From Rhodospirillaceae bacterium (lineage in GTDB: Bacteria; Pseudomonadota; Alphaproteobacteria; Puniceispirillales; Puniceispirillaceae), in contig PCBG01000005.1 of assembly GCA_002731315.1 (NCBI GenBank), positions 1-10,932 on the forward strand: a DNA stretch of 10,932 nt, in the 5' to 3' direction. Numbering within the stretch: the stretch's first letter is position 1; each line of letters begins with the position of its first letter. The notes beneath the pieces were generated by a model that had not been told where the DNA came from, searched no databases, and saw only the letters and a list, made by a program, of their open reading frames with translations. Positions 6,639 to 10,932 of the stretch are shown piece after piece. The position numbers were made by a program, and so were the translations under genes.

Positions 6639-7973
6639 TCAGACATCATCATCCGATCTAATGGCTGCCTTGACCCCACGGATGGTCAACCAGACCAGAA
6701 AGGCGATCACCGGTACAGCCGCCGCCTTGACCAGCGTCAGGTCCCAACCCCACTGGTTCAGTGGGAGCACCTGCGCTAAATAACCAACAAGCCCGACCCC
6801 GTAATAGGTCACAGCGGCAATCGACAGCCGTTCAACCGTCTGCTGCAGGCGGAGCTGCTGTCGCGCCCGACTGTTCATCGATCGCAGCAGATTGCGGTTC
6901 TGGCGCTGGATGATCATCTCGGTTTGCGTGCGCATCAGGTCGCCGGCGCGTGTGATCCTTTCAGACAGGCGCGCCAGCCGTTCAGAAAATGCACGGCAAC
7001 TATCCATCGCCGGTGTCATCCGCCGGCCAAGAAAACCGCATATGCCTTGAAACCCCTTGAGGCGTGCCAGACGCAATCCGCCGATCCGGTCATTCATGAT
7101 GGCCTCATATGCCTTAGTGGCCGCCAGGCGATAGGATGTGCGCGAATAAATTTCCTCAAGATCGGCAGCCTGTGTCGACAATACCGTCAACAGCTGCTGC
7201 ACCTGCCCGTCCGGCTGCTTGATCTGTGCCGCCAGTTCAGTGGTTAAACCGGCCAAGGTGGTTTCAATCCGTCCAAGGCTGGCACCGTTTTCACGCAGTG
7301 CGGCAAAGCCGAGCATGGCCAGCAGACGATAGGTTTCCAGCTCAACAATCCGCTGAATGGTCCGGCCCATACGATTTGGGGCAATCCCATCATTAAAGAG
7401 GGCAATGCGCGAAAACCCGTTATCATCGATATCAAAGGCAAAATGGATCTGCGATGCGCTGTCACCAAACAGGTTCGAGGCGACGCTGCGTGCTTGTGTC
7501 ACCTCGAGCATGCGTTCTGGTGAGTTGCTACGCGGCGGACCACCCCCGATTTCCAGCCAGATGGCATGAAACAGCGGTGCCGGCGCGCCCCCCACCCAGG
7601 CCAGTGGTAGCGCCGAACTGTCGGCATCAAAGGCGTTGGGCAGCAGCCCGGTGCCCACCTTGTGACCATGCTCGATAAAGCTGATGGACACAAACTCGGT
7701 ATGTTTTTCGAGCCGCAACGCAAAGGCACCAAGCTCGATACGCTGGAATTTCCATCCCGGATCAATCGGCGCGGCCCGGTTCGCAACAAGAAAGGTATTG
7801 ACGTAATCCAAAACGCTGCAATCGGCATCGTCCGTCAAAAACACAAACCGTACAAATCGCCCTGCACCGTCAAAATCATTAAAGGCGCGAGCATGCATCT
7901 CGTCCGAAAGGGTTTGTCGCATTGCCGCTGTATGGCTAGACGAATCAGCCGTCACGTCTGTATTTTCCATCAT
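6639..7973 (-). CDS. DUF3422 membrane-anchored protein
   Basis: A 444-residue protein of the DUF3422 family (COG4949, predicted membrane-anchored). The N-terminal family feature LSDEMHARAF lies at about 22-31. The middle region is globular. Residues about 230-380 are rich in Leu, Ala, Gln and Arg and probably helical or coiled coil. Two hydrophobic segments close to the C-terminus (about 383-403 and 414-431) are followed by RGVKAAIRSDDDV, giving a C-terminal membrane anchor with the bulk probably cytoplasmic. Function is not established. I start at ATG 7973, where GAGG lies five bases upstream; TTG at 7976 and ATG at 7970 are also in frame. It lies 77 bases downstream of the peroxidase gene on the same strand and is probably co-transcribed with it. 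Confidence 0.9.
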   Translation of the reverse strand: MMENTDVTADSSSHTAAMRQTLSDEMHARAFNDFDGAGRFVRFVFLTDDADCSVLDYVNTFLVANRAAPIDPGWKFQRIELGAFALRLEKHTEFVSISFIEHGHKVGTGLLPNAFDADSSALPLAWVGGAPAPLFHAIWLEIGGGPPRSNSPERMLEVTQARSVASNLFGDSASQIHFAFDIDDNGFSRIALFNDGIAPNRMGRTIQRIVELETYRLLAMLGFAALRENGASLGRIETTLAGLTTELAAQIKQPDGQVQQLLTVLSTQAADLEEIYSRTSYRLAATKAYEAIMNDRIGGLRLARLKGFQGICGFLGRRMTPAMDSCRAFSERLARLSERITRAGDLMRTQTEMIIQRQNRNLLRSMNSRARQQLRLQQTVERLSIAAVTYYGVGLVGYLAQVLPLNQWGWDLTLVKAAAVPVIAFLVWLTIRGVKAAIRSDDDV

Positions 7974-8050
7974 CAAAACCTCGATCGCAAATGCCCAGAG
8001 TCACGGGCTCAGGATCACGGGGCCAAAGTAATGTCTAGCCCGATCGGAAC

Positions 8051-8614
8051 TCACCGTAACAGCTTCTCGATCGCCCTTATTATTTTTGGTGATCCGGGCG
8101 GAGTGGTCGATGCAAACCAGTCCACAAGGTTGCCCTCACCGTCAATCAGATGCTTGTAGAAATTCCAGCGCGGCGTTTTGCGGCTGCCCTGCAGTGTTAC
8201 CCACTGGTAATAGGGGTGCGCCGCGTCACCTCGAATGGTGACAGCTTCGGTCATAGGAAAATCGATACCGTAATTGACCTCGCAGAAACTCTTGGTCTTA
8301 GCAGCATTGTCATATTCCTGATTGCCGAAATCCCGACTTGGCACCCCCAGCACGACCAGCCCACGATAGCGATATTGTTCCCACAGGGCCTGCAAGGCTT
8401 CATATTGGGGTGTAAAGCCGCACAGTGAGGCCGTATTCACCAGCAAAATGGGCTGGCCGGCAAAATCTGCCAGTGACAGCGGACCGCCTTCGATATTTTC
8501 AAATGTAAAGTCATGCGCCGTTACTGGCGCGCTGATGGCTGGCTGCATACCAAAAGCTCCGGTAAGCATAATGAAAAGGGCCGCAGCCCTTCCATTGCGC
8601 GAGAAAACAAACAT
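8051..8614 (-). CDS. Exported glutathione peroxidase-family protein
   Basis: A 187-residue thiol peroxidase of the glutathione peroxidase family. The peroxidatic Cys65 lies in NTASLCGFT (family NxASxCG). A second Cys, C111, lies in FCEVNYGIDFPM and could be the resolving residue. W150-N151 in RWNFYKHLID matches the WNF motif of the catalytic tetrad. The usual active-site Gln motif NQFG is replaced by VPSRDFGNQE, with Asp95 in the Gln position; I recall similar VPSxDFG variants from alphaproteobacteria. A hydrophobic segment (about 9-22) and a likely cleavage near AISA (about 26-29) predict export, placing the enzyme in the periplasm, where it would use a thioredoxin-like donor rather than glutathione. 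ATG 8614 is the only good start, though its ribosome site is weak. Confidence 0.92.
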   Translation of the reverse strand: MFVFSRNGRAAALFIMLTGAFGMQPAISAPVTAHDFTFENIEGGPLSLADFAGQPILLVNTASLCGFTPQYEALQALWEQYRYRGLVVLGVPSRDFGNQEYDNAAKTKSFCEVNYGIDFPMTEAVTIRGDAAHPYYQWVTLQGSRKTPRWNFYKHLIDGEGNLVDWFASTTPPGSPKIIRAIEKLLR

Positions 8615-8648
8615 AGATCCGATGTCTCTAACCTGTAATTAACGTCTG

Positions 8649-8679
8649 ATTACATAGGCATCCTTCAGTCCCCTGCCAA
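8649..8679 (-). promoter_or_regulatory. Candidate promoter for the peroxidase-DUF3422 unit
   Basis: On the reverse strand TTGGCA (8679-8674; 5 of 6 to the -35 consensus) precedes TGTAAT (8654-8649; 5 of 6 to the -10) with a long 19-base spacer. Transcription would start about 28 bases before the ATG at 8614. The spacing is not ideal, so this is tentative. Confidence 0.28.
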
Positions 8680-8767
8680 TAGGCACCCGCATCACAGGCT
8701 GCCCTTTAAGGCCTGGCTGCATGGTGGCAAGCATAACAGGGCTAACTCATTCTAATAACCGGGGCAT

Positions 8768-9139
8768 GTGACGGATTGTAAAATGGATGGCGCCAAGCAG
8801 AATTGGGATACAACGGTGCCGAACACGGGCAATGTGATGAATGGTGTTCTTGAAACCTTTGACAGGCTCGCGGACAATGCAATCGCGGCAATTGGACCCG
8901 GCGTGCCAAAGGTCGGTACGGCCGTGCCCGGCCTTGCAGACAAGGCCGGGGCGCTGGCAGGCAACATTCTCGACCATACTTTTGATGACAGCCAGTCCCT
9001 AGGCAAGACTATCGGCGGCATCGCCGGGTCCATTAGCAGCAAAAGCTTTTCGCAGGGTGTCGACCCATTTGTTAGCTTTGCCCGCGGCTTTTATGGGCGG
9101 CTGATGGCAGGTCAGGCCCTGGTTTCTTTGGGTCCATGA
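8768..9139 (+). CDS. Hypothetical glycine-rich protein, 123 residues
   Basis: An unrecognised protein whose codons look genuinely coding, with third positions mixed in the way of its neighbours. It has no signal peptide. The middle (about 36-68) is rich in Gly, Ala, Pro and Val (IGPGVPKVGTAVPG, ADKAGALAGNI), and a second glycine-spaced stretch GKTIGGIAGSISSK lies at about 79-92, reminiscent of glycine-zipper or amphipathic membrane-active segments. There is a single Cys near the start. The start is GTG at 8768 with GGGG close upstream, or ATG at 8783 with GGA seven bases upstream; the second would remove the Cys. It runs opposite to the surrounding minus-strand genes. A pore-forming or bacteriocin-like peptide is conceivable from composition alone; I assign no function. 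Confidence 0.6.
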   Translation: MTDCKMDGAKQNWDTTVPNTGNVMNGVLETFDRLADNAIAAIGPGVPKVGTAVPGLADKAGALAGNILDHTFDDSQSLGKTIGGIAGSISSKSFSQGVDPFVSFARGFYGRLMAGQALVSLGP

Positions 9140-9170
9140 CACTCCAGGTCTACTGATAGATAATCTGCAA

Positions 9171-9215
9171 TGACAGACAAATTGCCGCGTTGATATCCAC
9201 AGGCGTGACAGACAA
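9171..9215 (+). repeat. Direct repeat TGACAGACAA, two copies
   Basis: The 10-base word TGACAGACAA occurs at 9171-9180 and 9206-9215, 35 bases from start to start, just upstream of the 24-codon ORF. The second copy overlaps a candidate -35 element. Its position fits a regulator binding site, but two copies of a 10-mer could also be chance. Confidence 0.35.
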
Positions 9216-9233
9216 GCCATGTAGGGCTAGCAT
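9205..9233 (+). promoter_or_regulatory. Candidate sigma-70 promoter for the 24-codon ORF
   Basis: GTGACA (9205-9210; 5 of 6 to the -35 consensus) and TAGCAT (9228-9233; 4 of 6 to the -10) are separated by the ideal 17 bases. Transcription would start near 9240, about 30 bases before the ATG at 9270, and end at the terminator at 9379-9407, giving an RNA of about 165 bases. Confidence 0.38.
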
Positions 9234-9254
9234 CGGTTTCATGTTCAACAACGA

Positions 9255-9267
9255 AAAGGAGGTGATC
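9255..9267 (+). promoter_or_regulatory. Extended Shine-Dalgarno, 13-base anti-SD complement
   Basis: AAAGGAGGTGATC is the exact complement of 13 bases at the usual bacterial 16S rRNA 3' end (GATCACCTCCTTT). The GGAGG core ends seven bases before the ATG at 9270, an optimal spacing. Most Shine-Dalgarno sites pair over four to seven bases, so this is unusually long. Confidence 0.8.
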
Positions 9268-9269
9268 TG

Positions 9270-9344
9270 ATGTCTAATATGATTGGTTTTGACGGTGCAA
9301 AAGTGACAGGTGGACTGAAGAGCAGCCTCGTCAGTAACATCTGA
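9270..9344 (+). CDS. Predicted 24-residue peptide
   Basis: A 24-codon ORF beginning MSNMIGFDG and ending LVSNI, far below usual gene-calling length. Support comes from its surroundings: the 13-base Shine-Dalgarno at ideal spacing, a plausible promoter upstream, and a strong intrinsic terminator 35 bases after the stop, together forming a compact transcription unit. The peptide contains VTGG followed by LKSS; a Gly-Gly pair is the processing signal in some exported peptides, but the leader part here is too short and lacks the usual hydrophobic pattern, so this is not evidence of one. No family is recognised. It could be a small functional peptide, a translated leader, or a small RNA that happens to carry an ORF. 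Confidence 0.55.
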   Translation: MSNMIGFDGAKVTGGLKSSLVSNI

Positions 9345-9378
9345 CGCCGTTCTTGCAAACGTCATATCCATCAAACGG

Positions 9379-9407
9379 AAAGGGAGGCCTCGCGGCCTCC
9401 CTTTTTT
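9379..9407 (+). terminator. Intrinsic terminator after the 24-codon ORF
   Basis: An 11-base-pair perfect stem (AAAGGGAGGCC at 9379-9389 with GGCCTCCCTTT at 9394-9404) has a TCGC tetraloop and a run of six T ending at 9407. It is strong for plus-strand transcription. In the other direction the stem also follows the TPR gene end (9443), but only TTT follows it, so it is weaker there. Confidence 0.9.
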
Positions 9408-9442
9408 CGTCTGTCCCGTCCAGCACCATGGATCGGGAAGGA

Positions 9443-10036
9443 TCAGTTCGCCTTTTTGTAAAGATTGATGGCCTTATTCAACATCTTCACTTCGTTACAA
9501 TTGAACGCGCAGATGTCTTTCAGTCGCGCCAGCATCGTCTGTGCACCTTCTAGATTGCCGAGTGTGAGATAAAGCTCGCCCTTATATTCCAATGCGCCGG
9601 CATGTTTCGGGTTGATCGTCAGCGCAGTGTCATAGGCCGTTTCTGACCGGCCGTAATCTCCCAGCTTGCGGGCTGCAAACCCAGTCAAGTTCCAGGCATC
9701 TGCATTCTTTGGATTGGCTGCCACCTCTGCTTCAAGATGGACCAGCGCCGCATTGTAATTCTTTGTGTTGATCAGCGCTGTTGCCTTGCGCATCGCCTTG
9801 GTAGGGTTTGACACCGTATAGCTGCTGCTGCCAGCGGTTGTTTCAGTGCCTGCTGCCAGGACTTTCGACGTAGCGAACAGTATCAAGGCCAATACGGCAA
9901 GCGCACCAAACGTGAGGCGCCGCATATAGACCAGTATGGCATCCGCCTCGCGGACCGCGGATGTGGTCCGCGATCTTGCAACCCATGTCCTGTTGTTAAT
10001 CGTTTCCGACAATTCTATCGTCTGCCTGCTCATCAT
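9443..10036 (-). CDS. TPR-repeat protein, exported or membrane-anchored
   Basis: A 197-residue protein with two to three tetratricopeptide repeats. Residues about 93-122 (YNAALVHLEAEVAANPKNADAWNLTGFAARKLGDY, split here by the next repeat), about 127-156 (GRSETAYDTALTINPKHAGALEYKGELY) and a partial repeat after 157 show the expected NP-x3-A and G-x2-Y patterns. A C-x3-C motif (C176, C180) precedes a final helix, as in many alphaproteobacterial TPR proteins. TPRs mediate protein contacts; partners are unknown. A hydrophobic segment (about 41-61) follows M38-RR. The start at 10036 has AAAGG eight bases upstream and leaves a 37-residue N-terminal extension, suggesting a membrane anchor; starting at Met38 (9925) gives a standard signal peptide ending AA-G but a poor ribosome site. 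It lies 94 bases downstream of the methyltransferase gene on the same strand. Confidence 0.86.
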   Translation of the reverse strand: MMSRQTIELSETINNRTWVARSRTTSAVREADAILVYMRRLTFGALAVLALILFATSKVLAAGTETTAGSSSYTVSNPTKAMRKATALINTKNYNAALVHLEAEVAANPKNADAWNLTGFAARKLGDYGRSETAYDTALTINPKHAGALEYKGELYLTLGNLEGAQTMLARLKDICAFNCNEVKMLNKAINLYKKAN

Positions 10037-10130
10037 TTATCTGCCTTTCACACATGCGTTATCATTTCTCCGGGCCGGAAATGGGGTGCCGGCAGAGTGG
10101 TTCAAGGCTTGTGCGACGTTTGGCTGCGCT

Positions 10131-10932
10131 TCAACCAAATTCCGGTGTGTTGATCGGTGGAGGGTCTTTCAGCTCTTTCGCCAGCAGGCTAATGTGGTCG
10201 GGCGAAATACCACAACAGCCACCGATGATATCGGCACCAATTTCGGCCCAGTGTCGTGCAAAATGCAGATAGCTCTCAGGCGTGATATCGGCGCGCAGTT
10301 GATGGATGTTTGCATTCGCGCCGGCATATTCATCGTCCATCAGCGGAAAGGCGTTGGCATAGACGCCGATCAACGGCGGCGCGGCACCGTGCTGACGGGT
10401 AAAGGCATCGAGTTCGGCACGCCCTGCCTTGATTGCATCGGCCATCACTTCTGGCTGGCTACAATTGAAAAGTAGCGCGTCAAAGCGCATACCCTCTATC
10501 GACAGCAGAAGTTCGGAGAGGGGTTCACCAGACCGCAATTTTGGCGCACCCTGCGTGAAATCCCCATCAGCCAGCGTCACTGACAGCCACAGATCGGCAG
10601 CGCAGTCCGTGAAGATGTCGAGAAATGTTGTGGCTTCTTCGACGGAACCCAGAGTTTCACCAATAAAAATATCGGCCACCGGCGCAAGATGGCGGCGGAA
10701 CTGCTGCATCATCCTGCGTGCGCCCTTTACCTCGAACGCTCCTGGCTTGTAACTGCCGAACATCGGCGGCACCGATGCCGCGACATAAACCTTGTGCGTC
10801 ACCGCATCCGCTGCATCGCGCGCCAGCTTTGCTGATAGCGCGAGCAGGTCACCAGCGTTCGATTCAAACCTGTCCTCGCCGATATGGAACGGGACGATCG
10901 CGTATGAATTGGTTGTGATGACGTCCACCCCA
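10131..10932 (-). CDS. Homocysteine S-methyltransferase family protein, 5' end missing
   Basis: About 266 codons of a homocysteine S-methyltransferase-type enzyme (COG2040, MmuM-like). The frame is open at the right edge, so the N-terminus lies outside the window. VDVITTNSYAIVP near the visible start is the conserved strand after the N-terminal loop. The zinc-thiolate ligands are present as Cys156 in LLFNCSQPE and Cys238-Cys239 in GGCCGI (numbered from the GTG at 10928). The family moves a methyl group from S-methylmethionine, SAM or betaine to homocysteine to make methionine in the cytoplasm; the donor cannot be told from this part. The apparent GTG at 10928 is an internal Val codon, not a start. 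It is upstream of the TPR gene on the same strand and may share its transcript. Confidence 0.92.
   Translation of the reverse strand, partial: GVDVITTNSYAIVPFHIGEDRFESNAGDLLALSAKLARDAADAVTHKVYVAASVPPMFGSYKPGAFEVKGARRMMQQFRRHLAPVADIFIGETLGSVEEATTFLDIFTDCAADLWLSVTLADGDFTQGAPKLRSGEPLSELLLSIEGMRFDALLFNCSQPEVMADAIKAGRAELDAFTRQHGAAPPLIGVYANAFPLMDDEYAGANANIHQLRADITPESYLHFARHWAEIGADIIGGCCGISPDHISLLAKELKDPPPINTPEFG

Noticed and set aside
10081..10145. tRNA-Ser-like start (GGTGCCGGCAGAGTGGTTCAAGG)
   Set aside because: No anticodon stem, variable arm or acceptor pairing follows, and the segment runs into the C-terminal codons of the methyltransferase gene.

Overview
The window looks like ordinary chromosome of an alphaproteobacterium. 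The start of a CspA-type cold shock gene has the alphaproteobacterial MSVGTVKWFNATKGY opening. A membrane-anchored DUF3422 protein, an exported glutathione peroxidase with the VPSxDFG active-site variant, a DUF3291 relic and a TPR protein ending in a C-x3-C motif point the same way. This is pattern recognition; no database was searched and genus is not claimed. I see no rRNA, tRNA, CRISPR array, insertion sequence or phage gene.

Layout, left to right. (1) 1-45: 5' end of a minus-strand csp gene. (2) 330-1397 (+): exported MORN-repeat protein built from two duplicated halves, facing an FkbM-type methyltransferase at 1407-2213 (-); the two stop codons are nine bases apart. (3) 2214-2880: about 460 bases with a likely fkbM promoter and a possible decayed reading frame, then a 39-residue lipoprotein gene (2681-2800, +) with a strong ribosome binding site and a clear intrinsic terminator. 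(4) 3095-4148 (-): YbaK-type tRNA-editing deacylase followed by a small exported protein of unknown function. (5) 4293-5998 (+): two-gene unit of an exported CIA30-domain protein and a YheT-type alpha/beta hydrolase. (6) 6023-6495 (-): a decayed DUF3291 gene with three in-frame stops and a frameshift. (7) 6639-8614 (-): glutathione peroxidase and DUF3422 membrane protein, probably co-transcribed. (8) 8768-9407 (+): a small orphan island with a 123-residue unknown protein, then a 24-codon ORF preceded by a 13-base match to the complement of the usual 16S rRNA 3' end, then a strong terminator. (9) 9443-10932 (-): homocysteine S-methyltransferase (cut by the window edge) followed by an exported or anchored TPR protein.

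Most genes are single or paired housekeeping and envelope functions. Many products carry export signals: MORN, lipoprotein, the 3095 protein, CIA30, glutathione peroxidase and TPR. The least explained parts are the 8768-9407 island and the two decayed stretches. No multi-gene defence, secretion or biosynthetic system is evident.
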